Shown piece by piece: positions 1-9,739 of a DNA stretch of 64,000 nucleotides. Below the pieces are notes generated by a model. It did not search any database. It saw nothing but the letters and a program-made list of their open reading frames with translations, and was not told the origin of the DNA. This stretch comes from CAWJMN01 sp963844055 (lineage in GTDB: Bacteria; Planctomycetota; Planctomycetia; Pirellulales; Pirellulaceae), in the NCBI GenBank assembly GCA_963844055.1, contig CAWJMN010000001.1, forward strand, positions 2,728,001-2,792,000. The letters are read 5' to 3'. How positions within the stretch are numbered: the first letter of the stretch is position 1; each line of letters opens with the position of its first letter. Both the position numbers and the translations under genes were made by a program.

Positions 1-1005
1 GCGAAGGATGTCAGCAGCTTTCTCTGGCGTGACGGAGTTAATGAATACTCCGGTTGCCAGCTCAAAGCCCGCCACCTTCGTTAAGCGAGGAATAATCTCG
101 ATATGCCAGTGATAATGATCAGGAGATGGAGTGTCAAAGGGTTCAGTATGGAAATACCAGTTATAAGCTGTAGGTCCGAGCGCACGCTCGATACTACCGA
201 CCAAGTCGCGCGTAAAATTCGCAAGCTCACCAATCCCCCTATCTTCCAAGCTAAGGAAGGAAGAGGAGTGACGCTTGGGCAAAATCATGACCTGATAAGC
301 AAACGAACTTGCCCAGGGACACAGGGCTACAAAGTGCTCGGTCTGGGCGACGATGCGTTCGCGGGCTTGAACTTCAGACTCTAAAACCGTACAGCCAATG
401 CATTGCTCGGTCCGATCATGATGCCGCTTGGCGATGTTAAGTTGGCGGACAACATCCTCGGGTACCCAGGGCATCGCAATGATCTGTGAATGGGTGTGCT
501 CAATCGAGGCGCCAGCCGCCGATCCTACATTCTTAAAAACCTGGGCGTATGCAAATCGGCCATCCTGCTTCAAGGCGGCAAGGCGATCACGGTAGGCCCG
601 CATCGCACACCAAGCCTCATCTAACGTCAGCTCCGACCAGCTCACCACATGGCGAGGCGACTCGATCACGACCTCATGCTGTCCAAAGCCCGGCAAAAGA
701 TGGAACCCTGGCGGGTCGCTCGTCCTCCCTGCTATTTCGGTATCCACCGTCACAGCGGGGAATCGATTGGGAACCACGCGCACTTGCCAGGGAACAACCC
801 CTGCGGCAGTTTTGCGCAGGTCGGATGGCTGTGTGTAGTACGAGGCGATTGCCGGAGGCGTATCTACTTCATTCCCGGCACAGAATGGGCAGGGCTTTTT
901 CGCCTCGCGCACGGCGGCTTCGACAAACTCATTGGGGCGAAGCGCCCGTTGGCTACCGATGATGACCCAGCGACCAGTCAGAGGATCTTGTCGGTATTCA
1001 GACAT
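1..1005 (-). CDS. galT: Galactose-1-phosphate uridylyltransferase, 3' end cut by window edge
   Basis: The enzyme exchanges UMP between UDP-glucose and galactose-1-phosphate in the Leloir pathway, in the cytoplasm. Translating the minus strand from the ATG at 1005 gives MSEYRQDPLTGRWVII, the usual GalT opening, then CPFCAG (CxxC, probably zinc-binding). The HxHxQ catalytic motif follows as EHTHSQI at about residue 170, and a second histidine-rich stretch, DHYHWHIEI, lies near residue 305. The frame stays open to base 1 (335 codons), so only a short C-terminal piece is missing compared with the usual 340-350 residues. It lies 90 bp downstream of glgA on the same strand, suggesting co-transcription and a shared sugar-nucleotide/glycogen role. 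Related nucleotidyltransferases acting on other sugar phosphates cannot be fully excluded. Confidence 0.9.
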   Translation of the reverse strand, partial: MSEYRQDPLTGRWVIIGSQRALRPNEFVEAAVREAKKPCPFCAGNEVDTPPAIASYYTQPSDLRKTAAGVVPWQVRVVPNRFPAVTVDTEIAGRTSDPPGFHLLPGFGQHEVVIESPRHVVSWSELTLDEAWCAMRAYRDRLAALKQDGRFAYAQVFKNVGSAAGASIEHTHSQIIAMPWVPEDVVRQLNIAKRHHDRTEQCIGCTVLESEVQARERIVAQTEHFVALCPWASSFAYQVMILPKRHSSSFLSLEDRGIGELANFTRDLVGSIERALGPTAYNWYFHTEPFDTPSPDHYHWHIEIIPRLTKVAGFELATGVFINSVTPEKAADILR

Positions 1006-1095
1006 ATTGCCCTGTGGTAGTGTCACGCCTTGAGCCCCTCAAAGCGTGTTTCCTAGTGCATGGTAATCATGTACCAACAAGGCAAGTCCCAGACA

Positions 1096-2599
1096 TCAGT
1101 GTCCAGACAAGCATCGTTGGCGATCCTGTTGATGACGCTCAAAAACTCGCTGATACAAATCGCCGTACTTCCGTGCGCTCGATGCCCAAGACCAGTCTTG
1201 CTGCATCCCATTGGTAACGATCTGCGCCCAGCGCTGCGGATCACTCCAATAGACTTCCAGTGCACGCGTTAATGTGCTGCCAAAGGCTTCGGCCGAATAG
1301 TCTTTAAAGGAAAAGCCGGTTCCTGCCTGGTCAAGGGTTGCCGCATCCGCATCGACCACAGTATCCGCCAGTCCACCGGTTGCCCGAACCACCGGTACCG
1401 CTCCATAACGCAAACTGTAAAGCTGATTTAGCCCGCAGGGCTCGTAATGGCTTGGCATCAGGAACAAATCGCTGCCGGCCTCAATCTGATGAGCGAGTGA
1501 CTCACTGAATTGCAAACGAGCCACCACTCGGTCTGGACGACGACGTTCTAACTCGGCCAAAAGGGCGTGATATTCTGGCTCACCTGTGCCGAGCACTACC
1601 CACTGCACTTCGCGATGATCGACCCAGTCCGACATGATCTTCGCAACAAGGTCCCAGCCCTTTTGGCAAGCAAGCCGCCCAATCATACCGATGACAGGTA
1701 CATCAGGCCGTTGTGGCAAACCAAGCTGCTCTTGCAAATGCGCCTTACAAGCGGCTTTGCCTACCTTCCAAGATTGCGAATCGTAATTTTTAACAAGGTG
1801 CGTATCCGCAGCAGGATTCCAAACCTCATACGCCACGCCATTCACGATCCCTTCCAAGACCGTACTTCGCTCTTTGAGCACACCTTCTAAGCCACAGCCC
1901 AGTTCCGGCGTTTGAATCTCTTGAGCGTAGGTCTCGCTGACGGTGCTAATCCCATCGGCAAACACCAACGCGGTTTTGAGCAGGTTGAGCTTGCCGTAGA
2001 ACTCCATCTGTTGCCAGTTAAAGTAGCGCCAGTCGAGTCCGGTGACAGCCATGTCCGCTGCATCAAACACTCCCTGATACGCCATATTATGGATCGTCAT
2101 CAGAGACGAGATGTTCTCGTATCCTTGGGCGTGAAAGTATTCCACTTTCAACAGGGCCGGAATCAGGCCGGTCTGCCAGTCGTTGCAATGGACGACATCG
2201 ACGGCCAGCTTCAGCATGCGAATCGCTTCAAGCGTCGCGCGACAAAAGAATGCAAACCGTTCGCAGTTATCGGGATAGTCCGTACCATCTTCGCGATAGA
2301 GATTCGCCCGATCGAAGTAGTCCTCTTGTTCAATCAAGAAGACTGGAACGTTCGACCCGGGAAGCTCACTCCGAAGAAGTCGACCGCGTACAATCTTTTG
2401 CCCAATCGGAATATCAAACTTGAGATTCAGCGACTCAATTGTCAGGCCACAATCACGAACGCATCGATAGGCCGGCATCATTACGGCGACATTATGTCCC
2501 GCACGTGCCAATTCGGCCGGCAACGCCCCACACACATCTGCCAACCCACCGGTCTTGGCAAACGGCATAACTTCGCTGCTCAGCAAGCAAAACGTTCAC
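1096..2599 (-). CDS. glgA: Glycogen synthase GlgA, with a one-base frameshift near the start
   Basis: This GT5 enzyme transfers glucose from ADP-glucose to growing alpha-1,4-glucan. Visible motifs are KTGGLADV (substrate binding), SVSETYAQEI, and the C-terminal MPSHYEPCGLNQL and TGGLADTV signatures. The open frame containing them starts only at a TTG at 2586, just after a stop. The natural start is GTG at 2599, with AAGG about 9 bases upstream, and reads MNVLLA in another frame. Deleting one base of the GCTCAGC at 2578-2584 joins the two frames into MNVLLASSEVMPFAKTGG, an exact match to the expected GlgA N-terminus, giving 500 residues. The gene is therefore either interrupted by a real +1 indel or affected by a sequence error. 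Internal initiation at the TTG would lose about five residues. Confidence 0.9.
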
Positions 2600-3358
2600 A
2601 GAGATTGCACCTTGGATCTGGGAAGGGACTTGCGGGCTGTACCACAAGGATGCCCTTCAAGGGAACCCTCCTGCTGGCTGAAGCCCCAGTTATATCGCAG
2701 AAAGATTGGACTTGCCAGTCTTGTGGGGGTTGCGATTTTTCCCATTATTTCGGCAAATCGCGCCAGATTGAACACCGGATTTCTGAGGTTTTCCCAGCAA
2801 GAATTGCCCCTGCAAGCCTCCGATGCCGCTTAGGGGGCAAAGCCCAACAAGGGAGTTTTGTCCTCCACTATTCGCCCATTGGGTCCGCGCATCTGGCCTC
2901 CCCAAAACGGACCTCGTTTGCGAGACCCGTTGTAGCAGCAAGCGCTAGGCCATCTTCCGCTCAAGCCAAATCAAGCAAAGTTTTCTCAGCGAAAATTTTC
3001 ACACATTTTTTGCCTTGGAATCAAAGGGGTGAACCCATCCAGAGTCGCACAGCGTGACAAAACGTCACACTTCTTCCTTGGCAATCTTGAAGCCTCAGGG
3101 CATCACATTTCACGGCTGCATAAAGTTTGCGGCAATCCTCAAAAAAAGCCTCAAGTGCTTGCCCTTAAAGCTTCGCAAACCCGCAGCGTCGCCCTATACT
3201 GCGCAAGCTATCCATTAGACGCATTTTATTTTAAACGTCTTATGAACGATGGACATTTGGCAATTACACATGGGCTGGGAACTTACAGGGTTGTTAGATG
3301 GGGTTGTGGCTTCCTCATCACCTCGAGTCCTTGCCGAGGTTCAATTGGAGGATTGAAG
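2600..3358. other. Long divergent intergenic region between glgA and the YTV gene
   Basis: About 760 bp without a convincing gene. The plus-strand frames that cross it are low-quality and continue from antisense glgA. It must carry the promoters for glgA (leftward) and the wall-protein gene (rightward). One sigma70-like site is annotated separately. A T/A-rich patch around 2980-3010 is the other visibly distinct element. Confidence 0.5.
3172..3200 (+). promoter_or_regulatory. Candidate sigma70-type promoter for the YTV protein gene
   Basis: TTCGCA at 3172-3177 and TATACT at 3195-3200 are separated by exactly 17 bp. The -10 box matches five of six consensus bases; the -35 is weaker. The site would give a 5' leader of about 150 nt before the ATG at 3359. 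This is pattern matching only. Confidence 0.35.
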
Positions 3359-4546
3359 ATGAAGAAGTTTTGGGTTTCGCTGGTAATGGCGACTGCGTTC
3401 GCCACCAGCCTGTTCACGGCAGATCAGGCCCAGGCCGGTCGCCGTCATTGTGGTGGTTGTGAGCCGGTTGATTGTGGAAGCTGTGCCCCTGCGGCCGCTC
3501 CTGCACCGTCTGCTCCAACGACCAAGCAAGTAACACGGACCATCATGGTTCCGACGATGGTCACCGAGGACGTCATGGTTTCCGTCACCGTGATGAAGCC
3601 TGAAGTTCACAAGAAGATGGTAACGGTCTACCGCGACGTTCCCGCTACTCGTGAAGTGAAGAAGATGGTTACCGTTTGCCGACCAGAGCAAAAGGTTCGC
3701 CAAGAGACGTACACGGTTCGGACGCCAATCACCGAGACCAAGGTCCGCACGGTCACGGAGATGGTTCCAGAGTCGAAGGAAGTTGAGAAGGTTTACACCG
3801 TTTGCAAGCCTGTTTACACGACCGTGGAAAAAGACGTCACGGTTTGCGTTCCTGTATGGAGCGAAGTTTCCAAGCAAGTCACTGTCAATGTGCCTTCGAT
3901 GGAAACTCGCACCGGCGTTCGCAAGGTCGTGAAGCAAGTTCAAGCTCAAGAGATGAAGACGGTCACCAAGGACCTGGGTGCCTATGAGTGCAAGACCTAC
4001 ACCGATTGCTGCGGCTGCACCAAGACCTGCAAGGTTTGGGTACCGAAGTGCGTAACGGAACAAGTTCCTGTTACCGTTTGCAAGGTGATTTGTGTTGACG
4101 AGCCTTACACCTGTCAAGTGAAGGTTTGCAAGCCTGAAACTCGTACGGTTGTTGAAAAGGTTTGCACGATGACCCAGCAAACCAAGAAGGTCTCTCAACA
4201 AGTTTGCACGATGAAGCCAGAAACCGTCACCAAGAAGGAAACGGTTGTCACCTGCAAGCCAGTCGCTCGCGAAGTCTCCTACAAGGTCTGCAAGACCGTT
4301 TGCGAAACCAAGACCCGTGACGTTGCTTACACCGTGATGGTCCCTCACCAAGAGGAAAAGGTCTTTGTTGAACACTTCTGCAATCGGGTTGCCGAACAGA
4401 AGGAGGTTTCTTGCACGGTCATGGAACGTGTTACGGAACAACAAAAGAAGACGATCTGCAAGTGCGTTTTGGTTCCTAAGGAAATCACCGAAACCGTTAC
4501 AGTCGGATGTGGCTGTGCCGCTCCTGCACCTTGCGGCTGCAAGTAA
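3359..4546 (+). CDS. Cys-rich, repeat-built secreted protein of the planctomycete YTV type
   Basis: This 395-residue protein starts at the ATG at 3359, preceded by GGAGG seven bases upstream; the frame is open further upstream but without a site. A Sec signal peptide (MKKFWVSLVMATAFATSLF...AQA) is followed by a Cys-rich head (CGGCEPVDCGSC). A long array of short, degenerate repeats follows, in which TVT/YTV cores alternate with KPE, VPV or CRPE turns. A CCGCTKTC cluster lies near residue 215, and the C-terminus is CGCAAPAPCGCK. Proteins with such YTV repeats were described as cell-wall proteins in Rhodopirellula, so a structural, disulfide-linked envelope role is likely (inference). Lys-rich spacing and the absence of catalytic motifs argue against an enzyme. 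It is monocistronic, with its own terminator. Confidence 0.75.
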   Translation: MKKFWVSLVMATAFATSLFTADQAQAGRRHCGGCEPVDCGSCAPAAAPAPSAPTTKQVTRTIMVPTMVTEDVMVSVTVMKPEVHKKMVTVYRDVPATREVKKMVTVCRPEQKVRQETYTVRTPITETKVRTVTEMVPESKEVEKVYTVCKPVYTTVEKDVTVCVPVWSEVSKQVTVNVPSMETRTGVRKVVKQVQAQEMKTVTKDLGAYECKTYTDCCGCTKTCKVWVPKCVTEQVPVTVCKVICVDEPYTCQVKVCKPETRTVVEKVCTMTQQTKKVSQQVCTMKPETVTKKETVVTCKPVAREVSYKVCKTVCETKTRDVAYTVMVPHQEEKVFVEHFCNRVAEQKEVSCTVMERVTEQQKKTICKCVLVPKEITETVTVGCGCAAPAPCGCK

Positions 4547-4593
4547 TTTCTAAGCGTGCAGTGACTTTTCGTCGCTGTGCAAATGATTTCTTA

Positions 4594-4629
4594 AACAAAG
4601 CCAGACGGGGAAACCTGCCTGGCTTTGTT
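4594..4629 (+). terminator. Rho-independent-like terminator after the YTV gene
   Basis: An 11-bp perfect stem, AACAAAGCCAG with CTGGCTTTGTT, encloses a 14-nt loop 47 bp after the stop codon. The tail is only weakly T-rich (CGTTTC). Confidence 0.7.
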
Positions 4630-4756
4630 CGTTTCTTGGACCTACACCGTAGTACCTTGCGAGTCGATCCGAAGTCGCCAGCCGTTGCTTGCGTTTTGCC
4701 GGAGCTTGCGACACAATTCGAAGCGTACAGCTAACTTTGACATCCTGGAAGAAACC

Positions 4757-5319
4757 ATGCCCCTTGCAATCGCCTGGAAAACTCCGCTGGGGTACATCGC
4801 TATGGTTGGCCAGCCCGAATGGCTCGAACGGATCTTCGTCGGACATACCGACTTTGCAGAAATCGCGACACCCTTAAGGAAGCCGACGCCGAACTGCTTG
4901 AGACGGCACCAAACAGCCTTTGGAAAGTGTGCCAGCGGAAACTAACCGATTATGCCCAGGGCAAGTTGGTTGACTTCAGCGATTTTCCTATCGACCTTTC
5001 CTACCTGGGGCCGTTTCAAGCCAAAGTGATCGCAGTATGTCGAAAGCTGCCACGCGGGAAGGTGCTCACCTACAAAGAGCTGGCTACACGAGCTGGATCA
5101 CCTCGGGCATTTCGTGCGGCCGGGACCACGATGTCTAGCAATCGCTTTCCCCTGGTGATTCCCTGCCACCGAATCATTGGCTCTGGGGGAAGCCTAGGAG
5201 GTTACTCTGCGCCTAATGGACTCGACTTCAAGCGCAAGCTACTGGCGCTGGAGCAGGTCGACCTGGAAGAGATCCTTTCCACTCCGAAAAAAACTAAGCC
5301 CAGCAAAAGCCTGCGTTAA
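4757..5319 (+). CDS. ogt: Methylated-DNA--protein-cysteine methyltransferase, frameshifted
   Basis: It repairs O6-alkylguanine by transferring the alkyl group to its own cysteine. The C-terminal frame shows the active-site motif PCHRII, with the preceding GKVLTYKELA and GTTMSSNRFPLVIP helix-turn-helix region and the GGYSAPNGLDFKRKLL tail. The N-terminal half (MPLAIAWKTPLGYIAM, start at 4757) lies in another frame. The two meet at the CACCCTTAAGG around 4870-4878, where one base appears to be missing; restoring it gives a 187-residue protein of normal length. It is either a pseudogene or a sequence error, the latter favoured because both halves are well conserved. A second, cysteine-less family member lies at 50048-50518. 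Confidence 0.85.
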
Positions 5320-6524
5320 GGACTTGGAAGTAGCTGCGCACTTTTTGTTAGATCAAGCAGCGCCGCCGGCGCACTGGCAATTCCCCAAGCCAGCGGCGGA
5401 GCAAACAGAAGGCCCCAGTACATATTGACTGGCATTCCTACAAACAGGAACGCTCCAAAGTATCCCAGGCACATCAGCAACAGCGTCTCTGCAAACGGAG
5501 TACGGCTACGCAACAATCCCAGTAGGCCAAGCACCCACGCCAGCCACAACAGGCTGCCCGGCGCATCCAGTAGCAACCGGTTCATCCGCGTTGTCAGCAG
5601 CACAAAGTCCACGCCTCCCAGCGTAAGCCATTGCCCCAACCCCGATCCCTGCCGATCTTCGGGAAGGAGCTGCGCCGCCACTTGCCGACTATGCCAATAG
5701 AGAAAGGCCGTAAATAGCATGATCGCAGCGGCCCACATCGCCGCCATTCCTAGTCGTCGCCGATAAATACAAATCAGCAGCGGCGCTACCAGAAGAGGCA
5801 ACGCCAACTCGCGCATGCAAACGGCTGAAAGTGAAAAAGCAACGGCGGCTACATCCCAGCCCCGTCGCATGCACGCCATTGCGCCGGAAATTAGTGCGGC
5901 TGCCCACACCTCTTGCGCATAAAAGGCAAAGCCATCAAAGCACCAAGTGAAGATCCCCATTTGCAACAGTGCCACAAGCACCACCCCCAGCCAGCTTGGC
6001 AACGCAGTGGCGACTGCCGCACGCTCATCCACTGGACTAGAAGAGCAGGGGAGGGGAGCCAGCAGCAACAGCAGGCCGCCACCATAGATCAGAATCAGCG
6101 TCGCTTGAATTTGCCACTCGCCCCCTAGGAAAGCAAACAGGTAGGCATACGTGGGGAGACGCCAGTTAAATGTCGAACCGACTGGAAAGCCATAGTGCAG
6201 CAGCCTGGCCCGCAACTGCGGATAATAGCCACGCCCTTCTCGCACATGGACCACCATCTCTTGATAGAGCGATAGATCCGGAGCTAACTTCGCTCCCTGG
6301 GCCGGTGCACCAGTGTCGACTGCGGGCGTACTCTGTTTCGTTTCTGCGGAGCCGGTCTCTGCAGGGGCTGGTCGAACGGGAAGCTTGCCAGCATCCTTCC
6401 AAATTACCATTCCGACCGCTGCCACGGACAAAAACAGCAGCAAACACGCTCGTGCGGCCGGCACAGAAAGCCCTACAAACCGTGATTCGTCCAAGGAGGA
6501 ACTGGAGGGGAGGCGCGGCTTCAT
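5316..6524 (-). CDS. Multi-pass membrane protein, possible glycosyltransferase-like
   Basis: I place the start at the ATG at 6524, preceded by GGGGA five bases upstream, giving 402 residues; the frame is open further upstream but runs into the neighbouring divergent promoter region. An N-terminal membrane segment is followed by a short Pro/Thr-rich periplasmic stretch and a conserved-looking DLSLYQEMVVHVREGRGYY segment. Many hydrophobic helices follow. Polyprenyl-dependent mannosyltransferase-like proteins of planctomycetes often begin with such a Tyr- and Gly-rich loop after the first helix, so a GT-C-like role is possible, but I see no diagnostic catalytic motif. The stop overlaps the end of ogt by 4 bp, in convergent orientation. 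Confidence 0.7.
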   Translation of the reverse strand: MKPRLPSSSSLDESRFVGLSVPAARACLLLFLSVAAVGMVIWKDAGKLPVRPAPAETGSAETKQSTPAVDTGAPAQGAKLAPDLSLYQEMVVHVREGRGYYPQLRARLLHYGFPVGSTFNWRLPTYAYLFAFLGGEWQIQATLILIYGGGLLLLLAPLPCSSSPVDERAAVATALPSWLGVVLVALLQMGIFTWCFDGFAFYAQEVWAAALISGAMACMRRGWDVAAVAFSLSAVCMRELALPLLVAPLLICIYRRRLGMAAMWAAAIMLFTAFLYWHSRQVAAQLLPEDRQGSGLGQWLTLGGVDFVLLTTRMNRLLLDAPGSLLWLAWVLGLLGLLRSRTPFAETLLLMCLGYFGAFLFVGMPVNMYWGLLFAPPLAWGIASAPAALLDLTKSAQLLPSP

Positions 6525-6749
6525 CAATTCCCCAGACTTACGACAGAAACCATGACCACTTGGACAAAAATGGACAAAACCGGCCTCGTTTTGAAGGCCA
6601 AATCTCGTGGCTGGCCTTTCGACGGCCAGAAGTGTACAACAGAACTCCCCGCCAGGGCCAGATCGATAACCGAATCCCGGCCTCTTGCAGGTGGAAGACA
6701 AGCATTTGACCAGCGGCTTTCGGCGCGAATCTACCCCCAAAAAAACATC

Positions 6750-7943
6750 ATGAGCACCTCTTTCGAAAACCTGCCTCCCCATCTCAACCCTCCAGTTCGG
6801 ACGCTTCTGGGCCCAGGCCCTAGCGATACGCATCCACGCGTGCTGCAAGCACTCGCCAAGCCAACGGTCGGCCACTTGGATCCGTACTACCTAGAGACGA
6901 TGAACAACCTGCAGGAATTGCTTCGTCGAACCTTCAAGACCAAGAACCCCATGACCATGGCTATTAGTGGTACAGGGTCTGCCGGCATGGAGACCGTCGT
7001 CGACAACCTGATTGAACCGGGCGACTCGATGGTGGTTTGCGTGAACGGCGTGTTTGGCGGCCGGATGGTCGATGTTGCCCAGCGTGCCGGCGCCAACGTG
7101 ACGAAGGTCGAACGCCCCTGGGGTGAAGTTTTTACCGTCGAAGACTTGCTGCCTGTCCTGAAGTCCGCCAGGCCGAAGGTCGTCGGCATTGTGATGGCAG
7201 AAACTTCAACTGGCGCTTGGCAGCCGATCGAAGAGATCTCGCGCGTCGTCCACGAGCATGGAGCGCTTCTAGCCGTTGATGCAGTGACGTCGCTGGGTGG
7301 TGTTCCCGTAGAAGTAGATGCCTGGAAGATTGATGCGATCTATAGCGGAACGCAAAAGTGCCTAGGATGCCCGCCGGGACTTTCGCCGGTTTCGTTTAGC
7401 CCGGCTGCGCTGGAGGTTATCCTTTCGCGCAAGACCAAGGTCCAAAGCTGGTACCTCGATGTTTCGATGCTGGCCAACTACTGGGGACAAAATCGTGTCT
7501 ACCATCACACGGCCCCGATCAACATGACCTGGGGTTTGTATGAAGCACTGCGGATCCTGCACGAAGAGGGGCTCGAATCGGTATTTGCTCGCCACGCGCT
7601 AAACCATAAGGCGCTAAAGGCTGGGCTGGCGGCAATCGGCATTAGCTATTCAGCCCAAGAGGGGCATCAACTGCCAATGCTCAATGCGATCCATATTCCC
7701 GCCGGCGTGGATGATGCGGCCGTGCGGACCGGACTTTTGGAACGCTTTGGCATCGAGATCGGCGCCGGGCTGGGAGCGTACAAGGGGAAGATTTGGCGAA
7801 TTGGCCTGATGGGCTATAGCTCGCGAGCTGCCAATGTGATGTTGGTCCTTGCAGCGCTAGAACAATTGCTGGCTGAACAGAAGCATAGCTTCACCCCCGG
7901 TGCCAGCATTGCTGCCGCGAATGCGGTTTATGCAAAGGCGTAG
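6750..7943 (+). CDS. Class V PLP aminotransferase, alanine/serine--glyoxylate type
   Basis: This 397-residue enzyme probably transfers an amino group from alanine or serine to glyoxylate. The opening LLGPGPSDTHPRVLQAL is the classic AGXT signature. GTGSAGME forms the cofactor phosphate loop, VMAETSTGAWQPI precedes the substrate region, and DAVTSLGG carries the pyridine-binding aspartate. SGTQKCLGCPPG holds the Schiff-base lysine at about residue 203, and WRIGLMG is the C-terminal substrate arginine region. The start at 6750 gives family length (human AGXT has 392 residues); the longer open frame upstream is probably not translated. It is divergent from the membrane gene at 6524. Substrate preference (alanine, serine or purine-derived) cannot be fixed from sequence. 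Confidence 0.9.
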   Translation: MSTSFENLPPHLNPPVRTLLGPGPSDTHPRVLQALAKPTVGHLDPYYLETMNNLQELLRRTFKTKNPMTMAISGTGSAGMETVVDNLIEPGDSMVVCVNGVFGGRMVDVAQRAGANVTKVERPWGEVFTVEDLLPVLKSARPKVVGIVMAETSTGAWQPIEEISRVVHEHGALLAVDAVTSLGGVPVEVDAWKIDAIYSGTQKCLGCPPGLSPVSFSPAALEVILSRKTKVQSWYLDVSMLANYWGQNRVYHHTAPINMTWGLYEALRILHEEGLESVFARHALNHKALKAGLAAIGISYSAQEGHQLPMLNAIHIPAGVDDAAVRTGLLERFGIEIGAGLGAYKGKIWRIGLMGYSSRAANVMLVLAALEQLLAEQKHSFTPGASIAAANAVYAKA

Positions 7944-8183
7944 GGAGAATGGCGAATTCAAGGCTTCGTTTGTCGACAAACGGAGCCACATAGCGGGTGG
8001 CACGCCCTGGAGGCTTAGCCGAAGGGCGTGGTAAAGGGGCAGGTAATCTCTCGTTCGAATCCGGCAAAGCGTGCCAGCGATACAGCAATCCAACGATGCA
8101 AGCAGTGCCTTCTTCCCGTTGGTCGCGCGCCCACGATTTCACATGAATAAAAGCCAGTCTGCCTCCTACTGCATCCTCTCAAA

Positions 8184-8936
8184 CTAGCGGTTGCCGGTGG
8201 ATTGTTTGGCGAGGCCGTACCAGTCGAGTGCGGGACTGAATTGCTTACCCCCATGCTTTAACCGAGTTTGCGGCACGGCCGGCAAAATCCTTTCCAGCTC
8301 TAGTGGGTTGCTGCGCTGGACGGCGCGAAGATTCGCCACATCTTCAGCGGAAGCTTCTGCAGCAATCGCTTGGCAATCATTGACCACGAGCCCCGCAATG
8401 GACAGCGACGTTGCCAGGTGTGCGGCAGCCGTTACCGTCATCAACGCCTGATTGAGCATTCCAATCTTATTGGCAACCACAATGACCAGCGGCAAGCCCA
8501 GCGCCACGGCAAGGTCAGCCACCGTTTCTGTCTCGGTAAGCGGCGACAACAGACCGCCGGCCCCTTCGACCAGCACGATGTCACTTCGCTGATGCCAGTA
8601 AGAAAAGCCTTTCTCTAGCAGGCGAGCGTCGATCGTTTTCTTCTCTTTTCGTGCGGCCAAGTAAGGGGCCATGGGCGCAGCAAACCGCTGAGGACAGACC
8701 GCTTCAAAGTCGCCCGGCTTTCCTGCCGCCTTCCAAAGCGCTACCGCATCGCTAGAAACCAGCTTCCCCGCTTGCTCCACACAGCCACTAGCGACCGGCT
8801 TGTAAACACCAACCCGCAACCCCGCCTTTACTAAACTGGCCGCGATGCGGCAGGCGACCACCGTCTTTCCCACATCCGTATCGCTTCCCACGATGAACAG
8901 GCCAAGCGGTCGAAGGGGGCGTTTGCTTTTGGACAT
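8184..8936 (-). CDS. bioD: Dethiobiotin synthetase BioD
   Basis: It closes the ureido ring of dethiobiotin from 7,8-diaminononanoate, CO2 and ATP. Motifs seen: the P-loop variant GSDTDVGKTVV, KPVASG, the VEGAGGLLSPL loop, and VVANKIGMLNQAL with the usual nucleotide-contact Asn. I choose the ATG at 8936 (AAAGG nine bases upstream), giving 250 residues. In-frame ATGs at 8960 and 8990 are possible; the first has AGGA nearby. No other biotin genes are visible in this window, but accB and accC, the consumers of biotin, lie at 29-31 kb. It is the only gene on this strand locally and probably has its own promoter in 8940-9210. Confidence 0.9.
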   Translation of the reverse strand: MSKSKRPLRPLGLFIVGSDTDVGKTVVACRIAASLVKAGLRVGVYKPVASGCVEQAGKLVSSDAVALWKAAGKPGDFEAVCPQRFAAPMAPYLAARKEKKTIDARLLEKGFSYWHQRSDIVLVEGAGGLLSPLTETETVADLAVALGLPLVIVVANKIGMLNQALMTVTAAAHLATSLSIAGLVVNDCQAIAAEASAEDVANLRAVQRSNPLELERILPAVPQTRLKHGGKQFSPALDWYGLAKQSTGNR

Positions 8937-9217
8937 CCTGGCGAACCTTTTCAAAGACATGGCATCCTGCGTTCTACGAGCAACCTGCAATTATGGTCGG
9001 CCAACGGCCCCACCAACCATAGGGCGTACGGGCTACCGCAGCGTGTCAAAGTTCCTTAACACCGGGCTCCCTAAACAGCATCAAAACATGGCGTTTTGTT
9101 AAGCAGCGAGAAATTCGCTGCTGGAAATGATTGAAATGTTGGCAGGCGTAATTAGGGTGGAGTTAGGGAGAGGCATTTTCAATCCTCACCTGATCTCGAA
9201 CCTAAGGATACCTAGCC

Positions 9218-9631
9218 ATGCGTCGCGTATTGGCCATCGCTGCATTCGCAGCACTGCTACTTGTTCCCACACTCGCGCAAGCTCAATATCCCTGGGGCGG
9301 CTATTATGGAAGCGCTTACTATGGCCGTACTTATGGCCTGGGAATCAGCGCCCCTCGTACGTTTGTCTCTCCGCCGTACTTCTCGCTTTATCCACCGGTC
9401 TACTACAGCCACGAAATCGTGCGTCGCCCGATGGGCATGGGCCCCTTGGCCTATACGGGACTTGGTTCGCAGTTCTCGGCACCGGTAAGTGCTCCCGCTG
9501 CAGCCCCCGCACCAGTCGTCCAAGCCGATCCCAAGCCACTGATGATTGTGAACCCCTTCGTCAAGCAAAAGAAGGTGGCTGCCGTTAAGAAGGCACAAGC
9601 TCAGCCAGCCGAAGTGAAGAAGGCCGAATAG
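9218..9631 (+). CDS. Small Tyr-rich secreted protein
   Basis: This 137-residue protein has a clear signal peptide (MRRVLAIAAFAALLLVPTLAQA). A Tyr/Gly/Pro-rich central part follows (YPWGGYYGSAYYGRTYG, SPPYFSLYPPVYYS), then an Ala/Pro linker and a Lys-rich tail. The coding start has AAGGA about nine bases upstream. I recognise no enzymatic family. Similar short Tyr-rich exported proteins are common in planctomycetes, and a role in the cell envelope is a guess. A strong terminator directly follows, so it is probably a single-gene transcript. Confidence 0.65.
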   Translation: MRRVLAIAAFAALLLVPTLAQAQYPWGGYYGSAYYGRTYGLGISAPRTFVSPPYFSLYPPVYYSHEIVRRPMGMGPLAYTGLGSQFSAPVSAPAAAPAPVVQADPKPLMIVNPFVKQKKVAAVKKAQAQPAEVKKAE

Positions 9632-9661
9632 GCCGCACTAGCTGTCAATTAGTCAAACAGA

Positions 9662-9695
9662 AGCCCATGTTCCGTAAAAGGACATGGGCTTTTTT
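9662..9695 (+). terminator. Rho-independent terminator
   Basis: Stem AGCCCATGT with ACATGGGCT around an 11-nt loop, followed immediately by a run of six T on the plus strand, 30 bp after the stop of the small secreted-protein gene. Confidence 0.85.
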
Positions 9696-9739
9696 CGTTG
9701 CCATCAGGCCGGACGGCCTGCGGATCACGCGAAGAAAAA

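Noticed and set aside
1912..3057. Long plus-strand frame over glgA
   Set aside because: Antisense to a conserved glycogen synthase gene; composition is that of an antisense shadow, with no family features.
3341..4444. 367-codon minus-strand frame over the YTV gene
   Set aside because: Asn/Leu/Arg-rich mirror of the repeat codons in the sense strand; no signal or start site.
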